Assembly: GCA_964646405.1 (NCBI GenBank)
Contig: CAZYDV010000167.1
Span: 1 to 13,419, forward strand
Source: CAKZSB01 sp964646405
GTDB lineage: Bacteria > Pseudomonadota > Gammaproteobacteria > Granulosicoccales > Granulosicoccaceae
DNA length: 13,419 bases
Direction of reading: 5' to 3'
Shown piece by piece: positions 6,881 through 13,419 of this stretch. How positions within the stretch are numbered: the stretch's first letter is position 1; every line of letters starts with the position of its first letter. The position numbers and the translations under genes are program-made. The notes below the pieces were generated by a model that saw only the letters and a program-made list of their open reading frames with translations, made no database searches and was not told the origin of the DNA.

Positions 6881-6945
6881 TTGGAGTACAGGCTTTAGCC
6901 GCCGGGCAAATTCAAGAAAAAAGCCGGCTGAAGCCTGTACTCCAG
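6881..6945. repeat. Inverted repeat between convergent eboC and asmA-family genes
   Basis: TGGAGTACAGGCTTTAGCCG (6882-6901) and its near-complement at 6925-6944 match at 19 of 20 positions around a loop of about 23 bases; the stem can be extended by one wobble and two further pairs to 6879-6947. Each arm also contains its own small palindrome (GGCTTTAGCC / GGCTTCAGCC), as in REP-type repeats that occur as inverted pairs. It lies 74 bp past the eboC stop and about 60 bp past the asmA-family stop, where it could act as a bidirectional 3' end stabiliser. No T-run is present, so it is not a standard intrinsic terminator. Confidence 0.65.
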
Positions 6946-7008
6946 CGAGCGACAAATCCCGTCACACGTTTTCTTTGATCGGGGATCGGGTCCTACCAAG
7001 GGTTTACG

Positions 7009-9294
7009 CTATTTCAGCAGATCTTTAAGTTTGTTGCGTGCCTTTTCTTTCAGCTCGTCCGCTACTGCTTTGGCAGCCTCTTCCTGTTTTTCAAGCTCGG
7101 CGGCAAGCTTTGCTTCTGCACGCGCTTTCTCTGCTTCCAGTTTTTCGCGTGCCTGCTGCTCCGCGGCTTCAGCCTTTGCACGTGCCTCGGCTTTCACTTT
7201 TTCAGCTTCTGCCTCGGCGAGCGCGCGCGCATTGTCGGCGGCCTGATTTTTAAAGTCATCGCGCAGGGCACTGAAAATAGTGCCGGTGAAGTCGGCGGCA
7301 AGTTCTGCAAAACTACCGCGCACCGGAATGTTAACTGCGAGCCCTTTGAGTTCATCGAGTTCTGCACCGCCCTGCCCTTCAACCGATCCGACGACTTTAG
7401 TCTTCACAGTGTAATTAACCATTTCTTGTGGCAGATCGACCGTACCTTCCCCGCCTATTCGAAGTCCTGGTGAACGTACGTCGAGGTCACTGGAACTGAC
7501 TACCCCGTTGGCAATCGTCGCCCCAAGGTGAAGTGCAGAAAAATCTGTTTTAACGATCGATTCTTCAACCGGCTCGTCGGTGGCGGAGAAAAAGGATTTG
7601 GCGCGACGCAATTGATAGCCGATATTGATGCCATTGAGTGAACCATCGACAAAGTCTGCATTGAAGTCACCGGCCAGCGCCGATTTCAACCCATCTACTG
7701 TTGACCCACGGGTTGCAAGATTCGCAGCGACGTTGGCCGCACCGCTGACAGGCGAATCATCCTGCAGCAAGTCAGCAAGCAGCGGCGCTGCCTGAACCGA
7801 CTGCAGTTGATAACCTACCTCATAAGCAGGCGTCTCGTTGCGCGCATCGAGATTAAGCTTTCCCTGCATCGCGCCGTCGTACAGCGATGCGGCGATACCA
7901 TCGGCAGTCACGACCCCGTCTTTTGCGACCAGTGGCAGCGCTATGCCAGTGGCTCGCAGATTAGCGACCTTGATATCGTCAATGCGAAAGACGCCATCAA
8001 TGTCGAGATCGCGGATTAATTCCAGCGGCAGATCGATTGTCTGTGTTGCGGTGGCAGTGGCTTCAGACGGCTGAGCGGTCGATGCAGTACCTTCTGTTGC
8101 CGCAGGCAAGTAGCGATCGACATCGATTCGGTCTACTGTCAAATCAAAGCGCACAGGCGGCACGGCGGCAGACAGATTCGGCACGCTGATGCTGCCCTGC
8201 AGGGTGGTATCGTCAATGGCAATCTGAACATCGGATAGTTCAGCACGGGCAGCACTGGCTTTCAAAGACGCTCTTAAGCGTCCGGACTTCATCACGGTCG
8301 CGTCAGCCGTTTGCAATGGCGCCACACCCAATGCGGCCATCACATCCGCCGGACTGAATTCATCGCTGCGCAGAGAGGCCGCGACGGCAGGGTCACCATT
8401 CAGATCAGTCACGGTGACGTCACCGTTTAGCACAACGCCCAGCGTGGACAGTACCAGTGAGCCGATATCAACGCGCCCCCCTGCCAGATCGGCCGCAACG
8501 TCTGCACCGATGGTCAGACTGGCGCGGCCGTTGGGTAACGCCTCGCCACTGGCGTCAGTCTGCATTTTCAACTTATTAACGCTATAGCGCTGCTGTTCGA
8601 GATCCAGGGTCACTTCACCGGTACTTTCCATTTGCGCACCAATGCCTGCACTATTACTTTGCAGTAAAAAGGCAGCGCTAAAGTCAAACGGCAGCGGCGG
8701 CTTGATCGCGCCGGTGGTCAGATTAAAGTTCTCAAGCGTGACATCCGTTCCGCTTTGCGCATCGGTCCATCGAATGCTGGCGTCGGACACTTCAATGCCG
8801 GATACGGCAAGAGAGGTGAGCACAGCGCCTGAGTCACTCGCATCTGCCGACTCATTGGCAGTATCATCGCTCGCAGGCTCGCTGCCTTCGGAGGCGGCAA
8901 GTAAATCCTGCCAGTTGGTGGACCCGTCGGCGGCGCGTTGCAGATCTACCCGAAGCCCGCTCAACGTGATCGTTCTCACCTCTACCGATTTTGTCAGCAA
9001 CGGCAATAGTTTTATTTTTACGTCCGCCCCGCCGATACGAACAAACTCGGCATCGCCAAACGAATCCGGGTTGGCCATCGACAACTCACCCAGTGTCAAT
9101 CCAACCCACGGAAAATAGCTCAGGCCAATGTCACCGGGAATCGCAAGCTCGCGGCCCGTCTGTTGCTTGGCTACCTCCTGAATTTTGTCTTTGTATTGAT
9201 TTAGATCAAGAAAATTCAGCGCCAGCACGATGCCCGCCACCAACAACACGGCGAGCACGACGATGCCGATGATGAGCTGTTTCAAGATTTTCAT
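7009..9294 (-). CDS. AsmA family protein with charged coiled-coil C-terminus
   Basis: This 761-residue protein has an N-terminal membrane anchor (about 5-27, IIGIVVLAVLLVAGIVLAL) followed by a typical AsmA start, GRELAIPGDIGLSYFPWVGLTLGELSMANP (about 48-77). A long beta-rich repeat body and an AsmA C-terminal region near 590-660 (LHLGATIANGVVSSSDLDVRSPGLRIGGEG, core LRIGGEGTVDLP) follow. AsmA-like proteins sit in the inner membrane with the body in the periplasm and are linked to outer-membrane lipid homeostasis. E. coli AsmA has 617 residues. The extra length here comes partly from an acidic Ser/Asp linker (about 134-156) and an Ala/Glu/Lys-rich coiled coil from about 690 to the end. The start at 9294 gives the membrane anchor directly; the upstream GGGATAA is a weak ribosome site. 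It converges on eboC and diverges from the DUF2946-like gene. Confidence 0.88.
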   Translation of the reverse strand: MKILKQLIIGIVVLAVLLVAGIVLALNFLDLNQYKDKIQEVAKQQTGRELAIPGDIGLSYFPWVGLTLGELSMANPDSFGDAEFVRIGGADVKIKLLPLLTKSVEVRTITLSGLRVDLQRAADGSTNWQDLLAASEGSEPASDDTANESADASDSGAVLTSLAVSGIEVSDASIRWTDAQSGTDVTLENFNLTTGAIKPPLPFDFSAAFLLQSNSAGIGAQMESTGEVTLDLEQQRYSVNKLKMQTDASGEALPNGRASLTIGADVAADLAGGRVDIGSLVLSTLGVVLNGDVTVTDLNGDPAVAASLRSDEFSPADVMAALGVAPLQTADATVMKSGRLRASLKASAARAELSDVQIAIDDTTLQGSISVPNLSAAVPPVRFDLTVDRIDVDRYLPAATEGTASTAQPSEATATATQTIDLPLELIRDLDIDGVFRIDDIKVANLRATGIALPLVAKDGVVTADGIAASLYDGAMQGKLNLDARNETPAYEVGYQLQSVQAAPLLADLLQDDSPVSGAANVAANLATRGSTVDGLKSALAGDFNADFVDGSLNGINIGYQLRRAKSFFSATDEPVEESIVKTDFSALHLGATIANGVVSSSDLDVRSPGLRIGGEGTVDLPQEMVNYTVKTKVVGSVEGQGGAELDELKGLAVNIPVRGSFAELAADFTGTIFSALRDDFKNQAADNARALAEAEAEKVKAEARAKAEAAEQQAREKLEAEKARAEAKLAAELEKQEEAAKAVADELKEKARNKLKDLLK

Positions 9295-9350
9295 GAGTTA
9301 TCCCGATCGGTCGTAAAACGACAATCAAACAATTAAAAGCAGAACCCGGG

Positions 9351-9380
9351 CTGAACGCCCAAAGACCAAACCGGTACAAT
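9351..9380 (+). promoter_or_regulatory. Possible sigma-70 promoter for the copper gene pair
   Basis: TACAAT at 9375-9380 is a good -10 match; a weak -35, CTGAAC, stands 18 bp upstream at 9351-9356. This would give a leader of about 38 bases before the ATG at 9425. An alternative is TTGACG (9390-9395) with CATGAT (9413-9418) at 17 bp spacing, which would start transcription almost exactly at the ATG. The region lies between the divergent asmA-family and DUF2946-like genes, so some promoter must be here; the choice is uncertain. Confidence 0.3.
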
Positions 9381-9424
9381 CCACCCGGCTTGACGCCTGT
9401 CCTATCCTCGGCCATGATCAACTG

Positions 9425-9775
9425 ATGACTCGTCGTTCACGACCCTTAAATCTGTTCCTGGTGCTGGCACTGCTGCTGGGCACGGCATTGCCGTTGCTGC
9501 ACGCCGCCTCTGCCGAGGACGGCTTGTGGACCACCAGTTGCAAAGGCCGGGCGCTATTCGTACCGATCTCAAAGGATAGCAACACCGATCACGTTCGATG
9601 CCTGATCTGTCTGGCCGAACACCCGGATGACTTCGCGGTCGTCCCACGCCGCGAGTTGTCGGCGGTTCGGGGTGCAATCCACCCACAGGCGATCGAACTG
9701 TGCGCGCCAGTCAAGACAAGCGCTGCAAACAGCCAGCCAATACGCGCGCCACCCATCCTCGCCGCTGCCAGCTAA
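9425..9775 (+). CDS. DUF2946-like exported cysteine protein
   Basis: This 116-residue protein has a signal peptide or N-terminal anchor (about 8-30, LNLFLVLALLLGTALPLLHA) followed by GLWTTSCKGRALFVPI and a CxxC pair, CLIC (59-62). The third Cys is C39. The layout of secretion signal, one Cys after GLW and a later CxxC resembles DUF2946, a short family frequently found beside copper genes such as PCu(A)C chaperones. Exactly this arrangement is seen here, with a PCu(A)C gene 132 bp downstream on the same strand. A role in periplasmic copper handling is inferred. The Cys residues might bind metal. No clear Shine-Dalgarno precedes the ATG at 9425, and the tail after about residue 85 is low in recognisable features. 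The family call is moderate. Confidence 0.65.
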   Translation: MTRRSRPLNLFLVLALLLGTALPLLHAASAEDGLWTTSCKGRALFVPISKDSNTDHVRCLICLAEHPDDFAVVPRRELSAVRGAIHPQAIELCAPVKTSAANSQPIRAPPILAAAS

Positions 9776-9907
9776 CTGGCGTCGACCGCGCCTAAATTCA
9801 AGCGCCGCGCCTATACGATTCCCAAAGCTATTCCCCTGCAGGACTGACCGCACGCGGGCGTGTGGCACCGCTGCGGGCGCACAGAGTTTTACTCGAGGAT
9901 ATTCCCC

Positions 9908-10417
9908 ATGAAATTGCAAGCGTTCATCGCGTCAATCGCGGCCACCGCAGTTTTACTGATCACTACCGCCTCGCTCGCAGACCCTGTGCAGCTCGGTGAT
10001 CTGCAGATCATGCACGTAGAGGCTCGCGCCACACCGCCCGGCGCGCTGACTTCCGGTGGCTATCTGACGATTAAAAACACCGGCAGCACAGACGACACGC
10101 TGGTCGGCGCCAGTGCCACCTTCGCCGGAAAAACCGAAGTACACGAGATGAAAATGCAGGGTGAAGTGATGAAGATGCGTCGCCTTAAACAAGGCCTGCC
10201 GATACCTGCCGGCGAAGAGGTCAGGCTGGAGTCAGGCAGTTACCACCTGATGTTCATGCGTCTGCAGCAGGCATTAAAGCCAGGTGAATTTTATGAGGGC
10301 ACCCTGGTGTTCGCCAAAGCCGGTGAGGTCGCGGTGCGCTTTGAAATTAAAGCCATCCAGGGTACGAATCATCACCAACACGGCAAGTCACACAAGGCTC
10401 ATGACAGCACCGACTAG
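9908..10417 (+). CDS. PCu(A)C periplasmic copper chaperone
   Basis: This 169-residue protein has a signal peptide (about 1-24, ending ASLA) and the PCu(A)C fold. Its Cu(I) site residues are visible as H79 in EVHEMKM, M90 in VMKMR, and H113/M115 in SYHLMFM, preceded by the usual LPIPAGEEVRLESG. Such proteins bind Cu(I) in the periplasm and help load the Cu(A) or Cu(B) centre of cytochrome oxidase. The C-terminus adds a short His-rich tail (NHHQHGKSHKAHD, 154-166) that may bind additional metal. The frame is open upstream to 9860, but the ATG at 9908 has GAGGA at 9895-9899 and begins a normal signal peptide, so it is chosen. With the DUF2946-like gene upstream it forms a probable copper pair. 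It converges with the cyclase gene on the other strand. Confidence 0.92.
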   Translation: MKLQAFIASIAATAVLLITTASLADPVQLGDLQIMHVEARATPPGALTSGGYLTIKNTGSTDDTLVGASATFAGKTEVHEMKMQGEVMKMRRLKQGLPIPAGEEVRLESGSYHLMFMRLQQALKPGEFYEGTLVFAKAGEVAVRFEIKAIQGTNHHQHGKSHKAHDSTD

Positions 10418-10486
10418 CGCACTGTGCAGTTCTGACTTGCCCAGTGTAATCTGAATAGAGCTGTACTCACCGATTACAGGCCAGCG

Positions 10487-11713
10487 CTACTGAGGGTGCA
10501 CTACTATCCGGTTGCGCCCCATCTCTTTTGCCTGGTACAGCGCTGCATCCGCAAGCTTCATGCAGCGCTCGTACCATCCGGTTTCACCCGCGGGAATTTT
10601 GATCATGCCCGCGCTCACCGTCACTGGTACACGAGTCGAGCCACTGTAGATTTCCATCGACTCAACCGATCGCACCAGGCGCTCGGCAACCGCGTTGAAG
10701 TTGACCCCGGATTTTCCGCACAGCAACAAAGCAAACTCTTCCCCGCCAATGCGTGCAAAGCTGTCTGTGTCGCGAATCTGGCTGTGGATCTTGCCGGCAA
10801 AATCCGCCAACACCTGATCTCCGACCGCATGACCAAACTTGTCATTGATCGACTTGAAATGATCCAGGCCCAGCAACAGCAGCCAGCGATCTTCCGCCAC
10901 GTTGTCGCATCCGAATCGCTCGCGGCTGATGCGATCAAAAAAGGCGCGGCGATTCAGACAATCCGTTAGCGGATCCGTATCCGCCATGTGGCGCAGTTGT
11001 GGTGACTTGCCCTGCAATGAGCGATTCTTGCCCAGCAGCAGCGTCAGCGTCCACATCAGACAGGCCGACAATATGCCGACCAGCAGACTGGTATTACGGA
11101 TGTGCGCCAGGGGCAATTCGACATCGCGCTCGGCGACAAACGCCCCCATCATGTCACCCAGTTGCCAGTGTCGATTCTGACCCTCGAGACTGTTGTGGCA
11201 ATCGACACACGATGGCTTGTTGGCGATGGACGGGAACACGGTACGCAGGGTGGCGTGGCCACGCAGATCCACAAGCTCGCTGTAACGCACCGGCGCGTGC
11301 TCGGCATCCATGCTCAGCAGTCACTCGCGCAGTCGCGGGTCTTCTGCACGGGCGGCGACTTTGTGCCCCGGCACGCCCACCATGGCCATACTATCGTGCA
11401 GACGTTTACCCTGGCCTGCGTTGTAGGCGAGCAACGCCTGGGCGCGAAACGTAGCTGGCACGGGCGCATTCGCCGTACCGTGTTGTGAGACTACATCCGC
11501 GTAGGTGCCGACATAGCTATCGGTAAACGCGAGCAACACCTCGGCGTCGGCAACGCTTCTGTCGATATAGTTCGCCCGCTGCGAACTGTAGTACCAGAGG
11601 CCAGGAACCATTCCGGCAACCACCGTAGCCAAAATGACCAGCACGCCCAGTGCGCGCGGGAAATGCGCGACCCATTCGCCGCTTTGGGCGCTCTGCGTCA
11701 ACTGGTCATCCAT
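10487..11713 (-). pseudogene. Membrane diguanylate cyclase with Tll0287-like heme sensor, interrupted by in-frame TGA
   Basis: Read as one gene this encodes 408 codons, with an in-frame TGA at codon 131 (11321-11323). Before it lie a membrane span (about 20-40) and the first half of a periplasmic Tll0287-like (DUF3365) sensor. After it, in the same frame, come the sensor's CVDCH c-heme motif (169-173), a second membrane span (about 206-228) and a GGDEF domain. That domain has DPLTDCLNRR, GGEEF (323-327) and an intact RDTD inhibitory site (314-317). The first Asp of the metal-binding LDxDHFK motif is Gly (282). The ATG at 11713 has GAGGGAG just upstream and is preferred to the Met at 11752. 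The 3' part could restart at the ATG at 11311, but that product (10487-11311) would lack the first span and half the sensor. It is probably decaying; a sequencing error at the TGA cannot be excluded. Confidence 0.82.
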
Positions 11714-12026
11714 AGGCTCCCTCAACTGGTCGCGTGCTTGGAATCTGCACATTGCACAGGGCCAATCCTATGCACGCGTCAACGGGTTAACGGAATCGAG
11801 GCCGAAGAGTTTAGCCGACGTGCCATGCTGGCAGATTGTGTCGCAGGAGAGGCGAGAAGCATTGACCTCGGTCAGCCGGGAAAGTTGACGACACTACTTT
11901 GTCCGCGCGACGAGCCCACAAGGCATCACAACGCCCAATGGGGCTGTGGTTTTCTCAGGCGATTTTGTCGTCGGCCTCAGGGGTTTGGCGTCGAACGCCA
12001 GGCGACCTGACTGTAACTGCAACACG
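11714..12026. other. Gap between cyclase start and DUF2164 gene, no gene supported
   Basis: These 313 bp contain no convincing gene. A + strand open frame spans most of it but also runs into the cyclase coding region and has no recognisable family or ribosome site. The only structure I see is a small + strand hairpin at 11927-11948 (CACA and GCCC pairing with GGGC and TGTG around AATG, with a 2-base bulge) followed by GTTTT. It resembles a weak terminator, but no + strand gene ends nearby. The cyclase promoter should lie here. Confidence 0.5.
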
Positions 12027-12275
12027 TTATCGCAGAGTGGTTTTCTCGAGCTCTGATATCGCCTCTGATATCAGCTCAGCGCGCTGTGACACGACAATCT
12101 GCGCATCGTACAGACCTTGATTATAAAAGTAGCCCCCCACTTCCTTGGTGATGAAGTCGAGCAGAAAGTCAGCCTCAAATTGCCCAAGTTCACGATCGAG
12201 CTCGTCATTGAAGTAGCGTTGAAACTTCTCGATCAACAGCGACTTCTCAGCCTGGGAAAATTTTATAGCCGTCAA
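12027..12275 (-). CDS. DUF2164 family protein
   Basis: This small soluble protein of 82 residues is mostly helical and charged. It carries the DUF2164 pattern: LIEKFQRYFNDELDRELGQFEADFLLDF (about 14-41, core ELGQFEADFLLDFI), EVGGYFYNQGLYDAQ and a C-terminal helix ending SELEKTT. The function of the family is not known. The frame stays open upstream into the neighbouring gene's territory, but homology ends at the TAIKFSQ start. The best start is TTG at 12275 with AAGGAAG (12288-12282) six bases upstream; an adjacent in-frame TTG at 12278 is a close alternative. The resulting length is usual for the family. It is divergent from the ABM-domain gene with about 54 bp between the starts. Confidence 0.85.
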   Translation of the reverse strand: MTAIKFSQAEKSLLIEKFQRYFNDELDRELGQFEADFLLDFITKEVGGYFYNQGLYDAQIVVSQRAELISEAISELEKTTLR

Positions 12276-12318
12276 CAACCACTTCCTTTTGTTAGGATGC
12301 CCACACGCCTGCACCCGG

Positions 12319-12347
12319 AATATAGCACCATGAGCGAGATCGCCCAA
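12319..12347 (-). promoter_or_regulatory. Possible promoter of the DUF2164 gene
   Basis: On the minus strand TATATT (12324-12319) is a near-consensus -10, and TTGGGC (12347-12342) lies 17 bp upstream as a partial -35. Transcription would begin near 12312, giving a leader of about 37 bases before the TTG start. The elements overlap the start of the divergent ABM-domain gene. Confidence 0.35.
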
Positions 12348-12641
12348 ACGCCAGAGCCACCCTACTACGCCGTGATATTTACCTCGTTTCGGCAGCCAGG
12401 CGACAACGGCTACGCCGAGACCGCAGGCAAGATGGTCGAGCTCGCGAGTCAACAGCCAGGCTTTCTCGGTATAGAAACTACCCGCGACGGTGTCGGAATC
12501 ACCGTGAGTTACTGGGCCGATATGGAATCAATCAGAAACTGGGGCCGCAATGCCGAACACCTGAAGGCCAAGCAAAACGGCAAGGATATCTGGTACGAAC
12601 AATTTCGTACCAGAATCGCGAAGGTTGAAAAGGAATACTGA
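12330..12641 (+). CDS. Antibiotic biosynthesis monooxygenase (ABM) domain protein
   Basis: This single-domain protein of 103 residues has the ABM-type ferredoxin-like fold: YYAVIFTSFR (12-21) as the first strand, KMVELASQQPGFLGIETTRDG (about 34-54), GITVSYWADMESIRNW as the second strand and helix, and a C-terminal strand WYEQFRTRIAKVEKEY. Such small dimeric proteins include cofactor-free oxygenases and heme-degrading enzymes, but many have no known substrate, so only the fold is called. The frame is open far upstream, overlapping the DUF2164 gene on the other strand. The ATG at 12330, with GGAA at 12317-12320, begins the conserved MSEIAQTPEPPYYAVIF and is chosen; the ATG at 12297 is the alternative. 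The dienelactone hydrolase gene converges on it, with 17 bp between the stops. Confidence 0.85.
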   Translation: MSEIAQTPEPPYYAVIFTSFRQPGDNGYAETAGKMVELASQQPGFLGIETTRDGVGITVSYWADMESIRNWGRNAEHLKAKQNGKDIWYEQFRTRIAKVEKEY

Positions 12642-12658
12642 AGTTAGTCGATCGACAC

Positions 12659-13336
12659 TCAGGCAAGATTGGCCGCGTAGAAATCCAGTGTTCGCTGCAA
12701 CGCGAGTTCCGCCGCCGGCTGACTGTAGCTGCCACGCATATCACAGTTAAAACCGTGGTCGGCATCGTACAGATGAACCGGGATATCCGGGTGGCGCTCT
12801 CGAATCTGATCCACATCAGTGAGCGGAATGCCCTTATCGTGCTCACCAAAGTGAAGCATCATCGGCACCTGTGGTTTAAGGTCTGGCTCGGCGGCGAGGA
12901 TTTTTAGGATCTGGCCACCGTAATAACCCACCGCACAATCCACCTTGCTTTTGCAGGATGCCAAATAGGCAAGAGACCCGCCCCAGCAGTAACCCACGAT
13001 ACCCGTCTTGCCGACGTCTGCCACCGCATCGATCGCCGCATTGATATCGAGGATCGGCGATTCCCAGCCCAGCGGAAACGCCAGATCGCGACCGCGCGCA
13101 ATGTCATCGGCGTTGTAGCCCAGTTCGATGCCAGGCCCCTCGCGATCAAACAACGCCGGTGCAATCGCCATATAGCCATTCTTTGCATACCCATCGACCA
13201 CCGACTGGATATGCACGTTGACACCAAAGATTTCCTGCACCACAACGACTGCGCCTTTCGCAGCGCCCTGTGGATCGGCGCGATACGCGGTCAGCTTGTG
13301 ACCGTCTGCGGCGGTAAGAGCGATAGTCTGGCCCAT
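12659..13336 (-). CDS. Dienelactone hydrolase family protein
   Basis: This 225-residue alpha/beta hydrolase shows the full dienelactone hydrolase site: C117 in the nucleophile elbow GYCWGGS, D167 in GEHDKGIP, H194 in DADHGFNCD and the family-specific Glu at 35 in QEIFGVN. The length is close to the 236 residues of the Pseudomonas enzyme. Classical members hydrolyse dienelactone in chlorocatechol breakdown, but most genomic homologues without a catechol gene cluster have unknown ester or lactone substrates, and no catechol genes are seen here. It has no signal peptide and should be cytosolic. The frame opens 24 codons further upstream (13408), but homology begins at MGQTIALTAADG, so the ATG at 13336 is preferred; the upstream GAGAA is a weak ribosome site. 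Confidence 0.9.
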   Translation of the reverse strand: MGQTIALTAADGHKLTAYRADPQGAAKGAVVVVQEIFGVNVHIQSVVDGYAKNGYMAIAPALFDREGPGIELGYNADDIARGRDLAFPLGWESPILDINAAIDAVADVGKTGIVGYCWGGSLAYLASCKSKVDCAVGYYGGQILKILAAEPDLKPQVPMMLHFGEHDKGIPLTDVDQIRERHPDIPVHLYDADHGFNCDMRGSYSQPAAELALQRTLDFYAANLA

Positions 13337-13419
13337 GCTGGTGTTCTCTGGTGTGGTTCCGGTGATTATTCTAACTGTTGGCGGCGGCTTGTGCAGCTGC
13401 CATTGCACTGCCGGAATCC

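Noticed and set aside
8642..9118. Plus-strand open frame of 158 codons inside the asmA-family gene
   Set aside because: Ser/Ala-rich composition without motifs, antisense to the AsmA N-terminal region; a shadow frame.
11663..12010. Plus-strand open frame over the gap upstream of the cyclase
   Set aside because: Overlaps the cyclase N-terminal coding region, has no ribosome site and no recognisable family, with an Arg/Cys-rich composition typical of a non-coding frame.
12117..12329. Upstream extension of the ABM-domain frame
   Set aside because: It overlaps the DUF2164 gene on the other strand, and the family's conserved N-terminus begins at the ATG at 12330.

Overview
The window looks like chromosomal DNA of a Proteobacterium, most likely a Gammaproteobacterium. 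The evidence is indirect: moderately high G+C, Shine-Dalgarno starts, DUF2164 and DUF2946 genes, a PCu(A)C copper chaperone, AsmA, and a type 1 isopentenyl-diphosphate isomerase. No genus can be named from the sequence. There are no rRNA or tRNA genes, CRISPR arrays, transposases or phage genes.

Left half (1-6807, all + strand): a rearranged ebo locus. The ebo genes are a small, scattered conserved cluster. In Nostoc punctiforme they were linked to moving a scytonemin precursor to the periplasm, and in Pseudomonas to a secondary metabolite that repels grazers. Present here are the 3' end of eboA (cut by the window edge), eboB (TatD-like hydrolase), idi, a secreted PQQ-type sugar/aldose dehydrogenase, a secreted diheme cytochrome c, eboE (TIM-barrel metabolite traffic protein, TTG start) and eboC (UbiA-like prenyltransferase, overlapping eboE by 4 bp). 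eboD and eboF are not in view. A strong intrinsic terminator follows the dehydrogenase, and a 320-bp non-coding stretch with two copies of a structured repeat lies between the cytochrome and eboE, so the locus is probably several transcripts. A working idea is that a cytosolic Ebo product, possibly prenylated with DMAPP from Idi, is exported and then oxidised in the periplasm by the PQQ enzyme, with the cytochrome taking the electrons.

Middle (6808-10417): a 20-bp-arm inverted repeat separates eboC from a convergent asmA-family gene with a long charged coiled-coil tail. Divergent from asmA are a DUF2946-like exported Cys protein and a PCu(A)C periplasmic copper chaperone, which look like a copper-handling pair.

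Right part (10418-13419): a membrane diguanylate cyclase gene with a Tll0287-like c-heme sensor domain is interrupted by an in-frame TGA, and its GGDEF domain also lacks the first metal-binding Asp, so it is probably decaying. After a 313-bp gap without a gene come a DUF2164 gene (TTG start) and a divergent ABM-type monooxygenase-fold gene, then a dienelactone hydrolase on the minus strand.
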